Shown: positions 1 through 9,888, counted from the first letter of the stretch. The stretch: 50,183 nt of DNA from an uncultured Clostridia bacterium (GCA_946006945.1 CAMFZN010000002.1:1-50183), one strand, 5' to 3'. The notes: generated by a model not told the origin, from the sequence alone. Numbers and translations: made by a program.

Positions 1-120
1 GGAATCCACGGTATCAACGGACTTTCACCTGAAGATACGATGAGGAATATGGGTCTTATCGCATCTCCTGGAATGGTTGAGACTGAAGGAACAATAGTTC
101 AGATTATGAGCGACAAGTAA
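1..120 (+). CDS. C-terminal fragment of an unidentified protein (gene starts outside window)
   Basis: Open frame from base 1, ...GIHGINGLSPEDTMRNMGLIASPGMVETEGTIVQIMSDK*, stop TAA at 118-120; family not recognised. Confidence 0.6.
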   Translation, partial: GIHGINGLSPEDTMRNMGLIASPGMVETEGTIVQIMSDK

Positions 121-141
121 ATAATAATAAACCAATGTAGT

Positions 142-195
142 GAAAGAAGCAGAGCTATAGACGAGGATGCAATGTCCGATAGCTCTGCTTCTTTC
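142..195. terminator. Long perfect inverted repeat between convergent genes, probable bidirectional terminator
   Basis: 17-bp perfect stem GAAAGAAGCAGAGCTAT / ATAGCTCTGCTTCTTTC with a 20-nt loop; lies between the ends of convergent CDSs (120 and 260). No classical U-tract. Confidence 0.5.
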
Positions 196-259
196 GATAA
201 AAACACATAATATATCTACAATATGAAGTCTCAGGGAGTGAACTCATATGCTAGATAAC

Positions 260-565
260 CTATTCACTTACAGGTACGAACAGTACATCTCCTACCTGCA
301 GTTCATTAGAAGATATATCATTAATCTCCTTAAGCTGATCTATAGTGACTCTGACATCCTCGGAGTCATCAGTGTACTCGTCAGCTATTGACCAAAGTGT
401 ATCGTTAGAGTCAACGACAATCTGTCTGTATGTTGTAACTGTAGCGGCTGCAGTTGAGTCTGCAGTAAGAAGTGTGAAAATGCCAAATACAGCTATGATT
501 GTGCATACTGATACAAATACGAAAAATCTGATTGGTGATGTAATTCTATATCCTGCTCTCTTCAT
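260..565 (-). CDS. Small membrane-anchored LysM-domain protein, YneA-like
   Basis: N-terminal hydrophobic segment then LysM-like YRQIVVDSNDTLWSIADEY...QLKEINDISSNELQVGDVLFVP; about 100 aa, same architecture as YneA-type SOS cell-division suppressors. Confidence 0.75.
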   Translation of the reverse strand: MKRAGYRITSPIRFFVFVSVCTIIAVFGIFTLLTADSTAAATVTTYRQIVVDSNDTLWSIADEYTDDSEDVRVTIDQLKEINDISSNELQVGDVLFVPVSE

Positions 566-623
566 GACTATTACCTCTGATAATTAAGTGTTCCCTCTGA
601 AATGGTAAATTGATGTCAACTTA

Positions 624-707
624 GAACATATATTCCGAAAATCTGTTCTTTTTCTATATTATAAAAAAAGAACATTCGTTTGTCAATAGATAACTAAACA
701 AATGTTC
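624..707 (-). promoter_or_regulatory. Consensus sigma-A promoter with four LexA-box-like (GAAC-N4-GTTC type) elements
   Basis: Minus strand TTGACA (686-681), 17 nt, TATAAT (663-658). LexA-like half-site pairs: GAACATTTGTTT (707-696), AAACGAATGTTC (681-670), GAACAGATTTTC (648-637), GAATATATGTTC (635-624). Confidence 0.7.
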
Positions 708-748
708 TGAAATATTTAATAAAATTTTATCGCCTGATATGGCGTCTT

Positions 749-1228
749 CTACTTGGTTAGATCGGCTGTCTCGGCGCCGACGAAATCTATCAGCTCTTCG
801 GGATTTATGGAGAGCATCTCCCCTCTTTTGCCCGCGGATATATAGATTCTGTCATATAGAATGCAGGTCTCATCTATATATGTAGGATAAGGCTTCTTCA
901 TTCCAATCGGTGAGCACCCTCCCCTCATGTAGCCTGTAAGTCCTACAAGCTCGCGAACATGAATCATCTCAACTTTCTTGTGACCGGATGCGGATGCTGC
1001 CTTCTTTAAATCAAGATTAGCACTGACAGGGATAACAAATATCGATAATAAATTATTGTCGCTTCTTGCTACTAGAGTCTTGAACATCTCGTCCTCGGAT
1101 ATTCCAAGATAAGATGCAGCATGATTTCCGGAGAGGTCATCCTCGCTGTACTCGTATTCATAGAAGCCATATTCTATTCCTGCCTGATCGAGAAGCCTCA
1201 TTGCGTTGGTCTTTGATTTTTTTGCCAT
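749..1228 (-). CDS. ybaK: YbaK/EbsC-family Cys-tRNA(Pro)/aminoacyl-tRNA deacylase
   Basis: 159 aa; LKKAASASGHKKVEMIHVRELVGLTGYMRGGCSPIGMKKPYPTYIDE typical of YbaK/EbsC. Confidence 0.88.
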   Translation of the reverse strand: MAKKSKTNAMRLLDQAGIEYGFYEYEYSEDDLSGNHAASYLGISEDEMFKTLVARSDNNLLSIFVIPVSANLDLKKAASASGHKKVEMIHVRELVGLTGYMRGGCSPIGMKKPYPTYIDETCILYDRIYISAGKRGEMLSINPEELIDFVGAETADLTK

Positions 1229-1229
1229 A

Positions 1230-1961
1230 TTACTCTTTCCTTCCCTTGAAAAACGGATGCTCTGTAAGCTCCATGAGCTTGTCTCTGTAAATGTATGCTG
1301 TCACTGCAATGATTGCGATGCAGATTACTGTTAGTGCAACGCCGAAGTAGTTATGTGATGCGGCAAAGGTTCCTATCAGAAGATTGCCAATCATTCCCGG
1401 TATCCTTGCTGCAGTCGAAACAGTGATGAAGCTTGAGAACTTCATGTCAGACAATCCGGCCACATAGCAAATCATGTCCTTTGGTATTGCAGGAATAAGA
1501 TATAAGAGAAATACAAGGGCAAGAGCCTTTGATGCTCCAAGCCTGTCGTGATACCTTCTGAACTTCTCCTCTCCCCATATTACCAGCATCGCCCTGTGTC
1601 CCAGGAGCTTGGCAAGCTGGAAGGCAATTGCGCTTCCGATAACGCAGCCTGCAAGAGAGATCAGGAGAGCCGGTGCAACACTGTACAAGTAGCTTGCTGC
1701 AATCTGAAACGGACCTCCCGGAATAAAAGATATTATTACCTGAAGTGCCTGTGCCGTGATAAGGATTGCAACGGTCATGGCAAGGTTTTTGCCTGAGCTT
1801 AGCCTGATGGGAAGAGACCTCAGCCATTCTGTGTCGAATAAGTAGTCTCTGTAAAATGCGACAAGATAAAGAGGTATGCCGACAACGATAATCAGCAACA
1901 GACACAGCTTTGCCCAGGCAAGCGCTTTTCTTATGTCAATGTTACCCCTTCTCCTGCTCAT
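1230..1961 (-). CDS. TVP38/TMEM64 (DedA/SNARE-associated) family membrane protein
   Basis: Multi-TM; FIPGGPFQIAASYLYSVAPALLISLAGCVIGSAIAFQLAKLLG and F.LYLIPAIPKDMICYVAGLSDMKF motifs. Confidence 0.85.
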   Translation of the reverse strand: MSRRRGNIDIRKALAWAKLCLLLIIVVGIPLYLVAFYRDYLFDTEWLRSLPIRLSSGKNLAMTVAILITAQALQVIISFIPGGPFQIAASYLYSVAPALLISLAGCVIGSAIAFQLAKLLGHRAMLVIWGEEKFRRYHDRLGASKALALVFLLYLIPAIPKDMICYVAGLSDMKFSSFITVSTAARIPGMIGNLLIGTFAASHNYFGVALTVICIAIIAVTAYIYRDKLMELTEHPFFKGRKE

Positions 1962-1963
1962 GA

Positions 1964-3268
1964 TTAGATAAGACCTCTCTTTATCAGTTCATCAAGACTT
2001 TTGATTACTCCGAATCTTGCATGCTCATATGTAAGGCCGCCCTGGTAATATGCAATGTATGGCTCGCGAAGCGGCGCATCAGCACTCAGCTCAATTGATG
2101 AGCCCTGCACAAAAGCGCCTGCGGCCATTACTACCTGGTCCTGATACCCCGGCATATCCCAAGGCATCGGTGTTACATATGAATCTATAGGCGATGCAGC
2201 CTGAACGGCCTGGCAGAAAGCAACCTGTCTGTCAGGATTCTCAAATCTGATTGCCTGTATGATATCGCTTCTCTTTGAATGAGCACGAGGCATGACCTCG
2301 TATCCAAGAGAGTCGTATATTACTCCTGTAAGCATGGCACCCTTAACGGCTGCGTTTGTAACCTTCGGAGCAAGGAAGAGTCCCTGCATCACATTTCTGT
2401 TCTGGCCGAAGGTAAGGCCGCATTCGTCTCCGATTCCGGGGCATGTAAGTCTGTAGCTGATCCTCTTAACGAGATCTTCCCTTCCGCATATGTATCCTCC
2501 GGAAAGGGCGAGTCCTCCTCCGGGATTCTTGATAAGGGAGCCTGCTATGACATCAACGCCGAAGTCAGTAGGCTCTATTGTGTCAACGAACTCTCCGTAG
2601 CAGTTGTCAGCCATGACGATAATGTCAGGATCAATGCTGTGGACAAGCTCAGTGACCTTCCTCATCGAGTCAAGTGATATTGCGGGTCTCCAGTCGTAGC
2701 CTGTTGATCTCTGCATTGCAACTACTCTGGTTTTGCCGGATATAGCCTCTCTGATTGCATTGAGGTCAACATCAAGCTCACTTGTAAGCGGAACCTCTTT
2801 ATAAAGTATTCCGTAATCCATGAGAGTCCCGGTGAACTCAGTGCTGTGCTTTCCGATTACAGTCTCAAGAGTATCGTACGGACAGCCTGTAGCATATATC
2901 AGCTCCTCGCCGGGCTTAAGTATACCGAAGAGAGTTGATGCTATGGCGTGAGTGCCGTTTACAATATTAGGCCTTACAAGAGCTGCCTCGGTGTTAAATA
3001 CAGATGAGTATACCTTCTCAACAGCCGCTCTTCCGGGGTCATCGTAGCCGTAGCCCGTGCTCCAGTCGAAGTGAGTGGCGTTGATATGGTTATCCTGAAA
3101 TGCTGATAGCACCTTCAGCTGATTGATTGAAGTAATGTCGTCGAGGTGAGCGAACTCATCCTTTAGAGACAGCTCTGCCTCCTCGGCAATTTCTATTGTT
3201 CTCGGACTTATTCCGAACTTATTAATCAGATAATCGTTATATATGCTGTCTGACACCTTATTTGTCAT
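1964..3268 (-). CDS. ynbB: Methionine gamma-lyase family / aluminium-resistance (YnbB-like) PLP enzyme
   Basis: 434 aa; FDWSTGYGYDDPGRAAVEKVYSSVF..., SLIKNPGGGLALSGGYICGREDLV (PLP lysine region). Confidence 0.85.
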   Translation of the reverse strand: MTNKVSDSIYNDYLINKFGISPRTIEIAEEAELSLKDEFAHLDDITSINQLKVLSAFQDNHINATHFDWSTGYGYDDPGRAAVEKVYSSVFNTEAALVRPNIVNGTHAIASTLFGILKPGEELIYATGCPYDTLETVIGKHSTEFTGTLMDYGILYKEVPLTSELDVDLNAIREAISGKTRVVAMQRSTGYDWRPAISLDSMRKVTELVHSIDPDIIVMADNCYGEFVDTIEPTDFGVDVIAGSLIKNPGGGLALSGGYICGREDLVKRISYRLTCPGIGDECGLTFGQNRNVMQGLFLAPKVTNAAVKGAMLTGVIYDSLGYEVMPRAHSKRSDIIQAIRFENPDRQVAFCQAVQAASPIDSYVTPMPWDMPGYQDQVVMAAGAFVQGSSIELSADAPLREPYIAYYQGGLTYEHARFGVIKSLDELIKRGLI

Positions 3269-4439
3269 CCTTTCTTTCCAGTTCCCATTCCATGTTCTTT
3301 ACAAGATCCCTTTTGACATTCATCTTGTGCGAAGCATAGAGCTGTGTTGTTGTGACCTGCTCGTGGTCAAGAAGAGCCTGTACATCATATATGGAGTTGC
3401 CGCGCCCTATAAGGCTTGTTGCAGCAGTTGCACGAAGCTTGTGCGGACTGTAGCCGCTGCTTCTTGAGGTTCCGAGTGCGATTGATGTATATTTCTTCAC
3501 AAGCTCTCGAATCGCTCTTTCGGTAATCCTTTTACCCTGAAGGGACAGGAAGAGCGCATCCGTATCCTCTTCATTCCTTGAGAGAACAGAAGCTCTCTCA
3601 TTGCTTATATAGTCCTGCACCACCATCTCAACTGAGCGGTTAATCGGCATGATGGACTCCTTGCCCCTCTTTCGGTATATCTTGAACTCACCTCTGGAGA
3701 AGTTAAACGACGAGACATTAAGCTGCTGAAGCTCGGAAAGTCTTAGTCCATATGTTACAAATACAGTAAGAATCGCCTTGTCGCGAAGCTTTGTCTTCTC
3801 CCAGTATGATTTCTCGTGAGGCGTAAGGCCCGAGCCGGTAGATACAGCATCGAGCATAATCATGACCTCATCATCCTGAAGAGCCTTAATCTCTCTTTCA
3901 CCCGGCTTAGGCACCCTTATGGGGTCAAAGGCATCCGTTATATTCTTTGTTATTATTCCGTCTCTGTACAGCTGCTTAAGAAGAACCGATATGCACGACT
4001 TCTTCCTTGCCAGAGTCTTGTTGTTGTTCTCGTATACAGTTATGCTGCTTCCGTCATCAACCACATAGCGCCTGCAGTAGTCGATGAAAAGATTTATGTC
4101 TGCCGCAGTAAGCTCATTTAACTCCTCGGCCTTTATCTGTGAAGGCTTCTCTGCAGAGGTAAGATCCGTCTCGTTGATAAGATAATTAAAGAAAAACTTA
4201 ACCTCGTGAAGATAAGAAAGCCTCGTCATCGGAAGGACGTTACCTCTAAGGTAAGAGAAATATGAGCGCATGAAGGACGGCAGCTCAGACTCAAGCCTGC
4301 TGCACTTGATAAAAATCTCATTCTCCTTCTCAACAACATTGTCTGGCCTGTCGCTCTTGTTATGAGTCCTGACCGATCTGTCACCTTTAGCTGCTGCCAT
4401 ATATCCATCCTTGCAATAAGTATCGTATACCTCCTTCAT
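3258..4439 (-). CDS. Tyrosine recombinase, XerC/XerD-like
   Basis: Catalytic set visible: TYGLRLSEL (R), KRGKE (K), SPHKLRATAATSL (HxLR), LLDHEQVTTTQLY (H..Y); SAM-like N-terminal core-binding domain. Overlaps ynbB-like by 11 bp. Confidence 0.9.
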   Translation of the reverse strand: MKEVYDTYCKDGYMAAAKGDRSVRTHNKSDRPDNVVEKENEIFIKCSRLESELPSFMRSYFSYLRGNVLPMTRLSYLHEVKFFFNYLINETDLTSAEKPSQIKAEELNELTAADINLFIDYCRRYVVDDGSSITVYENNNKTLARKKSCISVLLKQLYRDGIITKNITDAFDPIRVPKPGEREIKALQDDEVMIMLDAVSTGSGLTPHEKSYWEKTKLRDKAILTVFVTYGLRLSELQQLNVSSFNFSRGEFKIYRKRGKESIMPINRSVEMVVQDYISNERASVLSRNEEDTDALFLSLQGKRITERAIRELVKKYTSIALGTSRSSGYSPHKLRATAATSLIGRGNSIYDVQALLDHEQVTTTQLYASHKMNVKRDLVKNMEWELERKDDK

Positions 4440-4460
4440 TGAAGGAGAATTGAAAGAATT

Positions 4461-5378
4461 CTAGATATTTTCAAGAATCCGGTCTGCTATCATGTCCGCA
4501 GTATCAGACGGTCTGACGTCTATCCAGCGGGCAAAATCATATCTCTTAAGCCACGTAATCTGCCTCTTAGCATAACGCCTTGTATTCTTCATAATCTTAA
4601 GAAGTGCAGGCTTAAGCTCTGTCTCACCGTCAAGGAATGAGAAAAGCTCCTTGTATCCGATTCCCTTCATTGAAGAAAGATTCTTGCTGTACCCCATCGC
4701 TCGGAGATTCTTTACTTCATCGATAAGACCTTTTCTTACGAGAGTAAGCACTCGGCCGTTGATTCTCTTATAAAGCTCTTCCCTATCCATGCTAAGTGCA
4801 AAAAGTCTGAATTCATAATCGGGATTCAGGCGGCACTCGCGAAGACTCTTTATGCCGTCACCCTGCTCAAAGGCCTCGATTGCACGAATCACCTTTCTTA
4901 CATTATTAGGATGTATCCTTGCTGCAGATTCAGGATCAAGACCTGAGAGATAATTATGCATGTACTCAGGACCCTTTGCCTCTGCCATCTTCTCAAGCTC
5001 TATTCTTCTGTGATTGTCTTCTTCCTTTGTGGCAAAATCCATGTCATAAAGGATTGAATTAAGATAGAGACCTGTTCCTCCGACAACTATAGGAGTTTTG
5101 CCTCTCGACAGTATGTTGTTAATTACAGCAAAAGCCAGCTTCTGGTAGGTAGCTGCTGTCATAACATAATCCGGAGTGACAATGCCGAATAGATGATGCG
5201 GCACCTCTTTCAGCTCCTCATCTGAGGGCTTTGCACTTCCAATATCCATGTATTTATAAAGCTGCACAGAGTCGCAATTGACAATCTCGCCGTCAAGCTT
5301 CTTGGCAAGACTTATTGCAGCGGAGCTTTTGCCTACGGCGGTAGGACCTGCGATAATATAAACAGTATTATACTTCAT
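4461..5378 (-). CDS. miaA: tRNA dimethylallyltransferase (start refined to MKYNTVYIIAGPTAVGKSS)
   Basis: P-loop AGPTAVGKSSAAISLA, DSVQLYKYMDIGSAKP, VVGGTGLYLNSILY; ORF track gives 5411 as an upstream alternative start. Confidence 0.95.
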   Translation of the reverse strand: MKYNTVYIIAGPTAVGKSSAAISLAKKLDGEIVNCDSVQLYKYMDIGSAKPSDEELKEVPHHLFGIVTPDYVMTAATYQKLAFAVINNILSRGKTPIVVGGTGLYLNSILYDMDFATKEEDNHRRIELEKMAEAKGPEYMHNYLSGLDPESAARIHPNNVRKVIRAIEAFEQGDGIKSLRECRLNPDYEFRLFALSMDREELYKRINGRVLTLVRKGLIDEVKNLRAMGYSKNLSSMKGIGYKELFSFLDGETELKPALLKIMKNTRRYAKRQITWLKRYDFARWIDVRPSDTADMIADRILENI

Positions 5379-5416
5379 CGTATTTCCCCCTTCCTCCAAT
5401 CTATATTTCAATAATG

Positions 5417-7246
5417 CTACACTCTTCTGAATGTGCGCTCAATTTCGTATTTTGTTATCTTAATAAATGTCGGTCTTCCATGAGGACAGCAGAATGGATT
5501 CTCGCATTCTGAAAGCTCACGTATAAGAGCCATTATTTCATGCTCGGAAAGTCTGTTATTTGCTTTTACAGCGGATTTACAGGATCTGACTATCAGTTTA
5601 TCTATTATCGGATTTGATTGCTTAATATCGGAAATATTGTCCATATATGTTCTGATAAAGCTGTCAGCCTCAGACATGCTCATAAATGAAGGTATTCCTC
5701 TGATGACAAAAGTATTATCTCCGAAGTCTTCAATGTCATATCCCATTCTGGCAACATCATTCATCCAGCCTCGTTCCATGTTATATACAGACGGACTTAC
5801 CTGAACGACGAAAGGCGCAAGCAGAGGCTGCATAAGATGGTTCTCGCTGTTGTACTGGTGGACAAGCTTCTCATAGAATATTCTCTCATGAGCAGCATGC
5901 TGGTCAATAAGATACATGCTTTCAGAGTCTTCCATTATCACATATGAATTAAAAACAGAGCCTCTGTAAACAAGATCCTTAAACTCGAAAGGTCTGCTTT
6001 CGCTTTTACTTATTATAACACTCTTCTCAGCCGGGCTGTTGTCATCGCTGTGAAAAGAACCAGACTTGATATACTCTTCAATAGAAACAGGTTCAGATAA
6101 GGTGTCCGGATTATGCTCAGTAATCTCGTATTCAGTCGTTTCCGGCTGCTGATTTCCTACTGGAGCTGAAGCAGCATAAGCATTCTCGTGAGAAGCTTGC
6201 TCTTTCGGTTCCTCCATTCTTCTGCTTAAGGCATCGGATACAGGAGAGTGTCCTGCAGAGGTCAGCTCAGAGATACTCTGTTTCTGATCCATTGCGCGTG
6301 AAACAGCATCTGAAACAGCATCGATGACCGCTTCATCATCGAGGAACTTTATTTCTTTTTTGCCCGGGTGAATATTTACATCCACTGTATCCGGTGCTAC
6401 GTTCACAAAGAGTACAGCAACCGGGTAGCCTGAGAATATTCTTCCTTTATAGCCTTTCTCGAGACCCTTTTCGATTGTTTTGCTTGATACTATTCTTCCG
6501 TTTACAAAGAATATCTGACCTTTTCTGTTTGATTTGGTTACTCCCGGAGGTGATACATATCCTTTTACCGTATCATTTCCAATCTCTATGAGATTGCTGA
6601 ATTCTCTTTCAGGATATACTGCTCTGATGGCTCTGGCGCAATCGCCGCTGCCGTCTGTGCTGAGAACTGTTCGTCCGCTGCTTATCATCATGAATCTGAT
6701 ATCTGAATAGAACACAGCAAGCTTCTGAACAAGCTCAATTATTACAGAGGCTTCCCTCGAATCAGAGCCCATGAATTTCCTTCTTGCAGGAGTATTGTAG
6801 AATACATCCTCGACAATCATTGTTGTTCCGGGATTGGCACCTGCCCTCTCTCTGGTCTGAACCTTCCCCCCATGAAGTACGAGTCTTGTTCCTGCAGGCT
6901 CATCACTTGTACGAGTAACCACAGTCATCCTTGAGATAGCGCTTATGCTGGCAAGCGCCTCGCCTCTGAATCCAAGTGTTGTCAGATGATTAAGATCATC
7001 AACAGAGACAAGCTTTCCTGTTGCATGACGAAGAAAGGCTGTCTCCACCTCATCCGATGGAATGCCGGAGCCGTCATCTGTTACTCTAATATATGACTTT
7101 CCGCCGTTTCTGATCTCTATTACAATGCTTTTTGCACCGGCATCAATTGAGTTCTCGACAAGCTCCTTTACTATTGAGAGCGGTTTCTCGATGACCTCAC
7201 CGGCTGCAATCTTATCAGCTACAAAGCTGTCTAATACTCTTATCAT
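5417..7246 (-). CDS. mutL: DNA mismatch repair protein MutL with endonuclease motif
   Basis: IAAGEVIEKPLSIVKELVENSIDAGA GHKL ATPase; C-terminal DQHAAHERIFYE endonuclease motif. Confidence 0.97.
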   Translation of the reverse strand: MIRVLDSFVADKIAAGEVIEKPLSIVKELVENSIDAGAKSIVIEIRNGGKSYIRVTDDGSGIPSDEVETAFLRHATGKLVSVDDLNHLTTLGFRGEALASISAISRMTVVTRTSDEPAGTRLVLHGGKVQTRERAGANPGTTMIVEDVFYNTPARRKFMGSDSREASVIIELVQKLAVFYSDIRFMMISSGRTVLSTDGSGDCARAIRAVYPEREFSNLIEIGNDTVKGYVSPPGVTKSNRKGQIFFVNGRIVSSKTIEKGLEKGYKGRIFSGYPVAVLFVNVAPDTVDVNIHPGKKEIKFLDDEAVIDAVSDAVSRAMDQKQSISELTSAGHSPVSDALSRRMEEPKEQASHENAYAASAPVGNQQPETTEYEITEHNPDTLSEPVSIEEYIKSGSFHSDDNSPAEKSVIISKSESRPFEFKDLVYRGSVFNSYVIMEDSESMYLIDQHAAHERIFYEKLVHQYNSENHLMQPLLAPFVVQVSPSVYNMERGWMNDVARMGYDIEDFGDNTFVIRGIPSFMSMSEADSFIRTYMDNISDIKQSNPIIDKLIVRSCKSAVKANNRLSEHEIMALIRELSECENPFCCPHGRPTFIKITKYEIERTFRRV

Positions 7247-9870
7247 GACTGTTCACCAAGACTTTCTCTTGCTTCTCTTGCAAGACTGCCAAGCAGATTC
7301 AGTGCTTCAATCGGAGTCATGTTGTTAATATCTATTTCGGATATTCTTTCTGCAAGCTCTTTAAGGCTGCTGTCATCTTCATTTTCATAAAGCAGATCGG
7401 TCTCAAAGAAGCTCATCTGCTTCTGCAGTCCTCCATACAGTGATACAGAGGAATTCTCAAGCTGCTTAAGCTTCTTCGATGCGGCCGTTCGGATTCCCTT
7501 CGGTACGCCGGCAAGCTTGGCTACATGGATACCGTAGCTTTTGCTCGCGGGTCCTTCTGCAATGTTATGAAGGAATACGATGTCGTTTCTGTCTTCAGAT
7601 ACCTTTACAGAAAGATTATGAATCGACGGATAAGTGTCTGAAAGCTCAGTAAGCTCATGGTAATGTGTCGCGAACATTGTCCTTATCCTGCATTCCTCAT
7701 CTGCGAGATACTCGGCAGTTGCCCATGCTATGGACAGACCGTCAAATGTGCTTGTACCCCTGCCGATCTCATCAAGAATGATAAGGCTTCTCGATGTGGC
7801 ATTTCTAAGTATCTGCGCAAGCTCACTCATTTCAATGAAGAACGTTGACTGTCCATAAGAAAGATTGTCTGATGCACCGATTCTTGTGAGAACTCTGTCA
7901 ACTACACCAATGTGTGCATATTCGGCAGGAACGAATGAACCTAGCTGTGCCATAAGAACAATAATTGCAGTCTGTCTCATGTATGTGGACTTACCCGCCA
8001 TGTTAGGACCTGTAATCATAAGAAGACTTCTGTCTGAGGTGTTCAGAAGAGTATCGTTAGGAACAAACATGCCCTTTCCTATAATTGATTCAACAGCAGG
8101 ATGTCTGCCCTTTCTTATGTCAAGAATATCCGAATCATCGACAATCGGACGTACATATCCATTCTCATATGCAACCATGGCAAGTGAACAGAGAACGTCA
8201 AGAAGAGCAACCTGTCCTGACGCCTTCTGAAGAGCCTCAATATGAGGCTCAAGCCTTCTTCTAATCTCTGAGAAAAGCTCATGCTCAAGTCTGTTGATCT
8301 TTGACTCCGCATTCATTACCAGAGTTTCCTTCTCCTTAAGCTCCGGAGTAATGTATCTCTCATTGTTGACAAGAGTCTGCTTCCTTATATAGTGATCTGG
8401 AACCATATCGATCATGCCCTTGCTTACATCGATATAATATCCGAATACCTTGTTGTATCCGACCTTAATGGTCTTGATTCCGGTTCGCTCTCTTTCAGTC
8501 TGCTCGAGCCCTGCAATCCACTGCTTCGCATCCTTGATAGATTCCTTCAGCTCATCGAGCTTATCTGACCAGCCTTCTCTAATCATGCCTCCATCTGTTA
8601 CGGTAAGAGGAGGTTCATCGACTATGGAAGCCGAGAGCATATCATAAAGGTCGTCAAAGTCGCCAACCGATGATCTGATCTCGTGCAAAAGCTCCGCGTC
8701 GAAGCTGCTCAGAAGAGATGATATCTCAGGCAGCTCATACAGAGTCTGTCTAAGAGACGCAAGATCACGAGCATTTGCTCTGCCGCTTGCAATCCTTGCA
8801 GATAATCTTTCGAAATCATATATGTGCTTGAATGAATCTCGCAGGCTGTGAAGAGTCTCTCTATCTGAAAGAAGCTCTGAGACTGCATCGAGCCTTTGAT
8901 TGATTCTAATGCTGTCTTTGAGAGGCTCACGAATGATTCTTTTGAGAAGCCTCTGACCCATGGCCGTTCCTGTCTTGTTAAGCACACCAAGCAGCGAACC
9001 CTTTACCTCATGATCGTAGAGAGTCTCAAGAAGCTCGAGGTTTCTCATTGTGCTTCTGTCGATTATCATCGCATCATCAGTGCGCCTGATCTGGATATCC
9101 TTAATCTGCTCCGGAGTCTGCTTCTGAGTTTCTTTGAGGAACATAAGAAGAGCTCCAGCAGCAGACACCATTTCATCAGAAGCCTCGAGACCGAGCGGAA
9201 TAAGAGACGATACCCCAAAATGCGTCTTAAGTACCTGCTCACAGGTTGAAAGCTTGTAGTAGGAGCTGTCAACCTTGTTGATATATACTCCCGGAAGCTG
9301 TCTGTCTATGATGCTGCTGATTCTTTCGCATGTGCTCTCTGTAATGACGAGCTCTCTTGGCTGATATCTGCTTAGCTGAGATGAAAGTGAATCGAGTTGA
9401 GCGTTGTCATCGAAATCCGTAACGAAGAATTCGCCGGTACTGATATCTGCGAATGCAATTGAGGTTCTTCTTGAAGACATGTCAATCGAGGCAGCATAAA
9501 TGCTGTCTCCCGAATCCTCTCCCACAGAAATATCGAGCGTGCCAGGGGTGTATACTCTGATAACATCTCTTTCTACAATTCCTTTGGCATCTTTTGGATC
9601 CTCAACCTGCTCGCATATTGCAACCTTATAACCTGCTTTAACGAGTCCGGATATATATGAATCTACAGAATGAAAAGGTACTCCGCACATCGGAGCCTTC
9701 TCCTCAAGTCCACAGTTTCTTCCTGTTAGCGTAAGCTCAAGAATCCTTGAAGCTGTCAGTGCATCATCAAAAAAGAGTTCGTAGAAGTCTCCCAGCCTGA
9801 ACATCAGAAGACAGTCTTCGTACTCCTTTTTGATATTATTATATTGCTGCATCATTGGTGATAATGCCAT
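7243..9870 (-). CDS. mutS: DNA mismatch repair protein MutS
   Basis: MMQQYNNIKKEYEDCLLMFRLGDFYELFFDDA; Walker A TGPNMAGKSTYMRQTA; STFFIEMSELAQIL. Confidence 0.98.
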   Translation of the reverse strand: MALSPMMQQYNNIKKEYEDCLLMFRLGDFYELFFDDALTASRILELTLTGRNCGLEEKAPMCGVPFHSVDSYISGLVKAGYKVAICEQVEDPKDAKGIVERDVIRVYTPGTLDISVGEDSGDSIYAASIDMSSRRTSIAFADISTGEFFVTDFDDNAQLDSLSSQLSRYQPRELVITESTCERISSIIDRQLPGVYINKVDSSYYKLSTCEQVLKTHFGVSSLIPLGLEASDEMVSAAGALLMFLKETQKQTPEQIKDIQIRRTDDAMIIDRSTMRNLELLETLYDHEVKGSLLGVLNKTGTAMGQRLLKRIIREPLKDSIRINQRLDAVSELLSDRETLHSLRDSFKHIYDFERLSARIASGRANARDLASLRQTLYELPEISSLLSSFDAELLHEIRSSVGDFDDLYDMLSASIVDEPPLTVTDGGMIREGWSDKLDELKESIKDAKQWIAGLEQTERERTGIKTIKVGYNKVFGYYIDVSKGMIDMVPDHYIRKQTLVNNERYITPELKEKETLVMNAESKINRLEHELFSEIRRRLEPHIEALQKASGQVALLDVLCSLAMVAYENGYVRPIVDDSDILDIRKGRHPAVESIIGKGMFVPNDTLLNTSDRSLLMITGPNMAGKSTYMRQTAIIVLMAQLGSFVPAEYAHIGVVDRVLTRIGASDNLSYGQSTFFIEMSELAQILRNATSRSLIILDEIGRGTSTFDGLSIAWATAEYLADEECRIRTMFATHYHELTELSDTYPSIHNLSVKVSEDRNDIVFLHNIAEGPASKSYGIHVAKLAGVPKGIRTAASKKLKQLENSSVSLYGGLQKQMSFFETDLLYENEDDSSLKELAERISEIDINNMTPIEALNLLGSLAREARESLGEQS

Positions 9871-9888
9871 ATGATTCCCCTCTATTGT

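Noticed and set aside
1447-1905. 152-aa minus-strand ORF in another frame
   Set aside because: Nested inside the TVP38-family gene; Cys/Arg-rich shadow ORF.
3258-4439. Integrase as marker of a prophage or genomic island
   Set aside because: No phage genes, att repeats, tRNA target or cargo nearby; flanking genes are in close operonic order.
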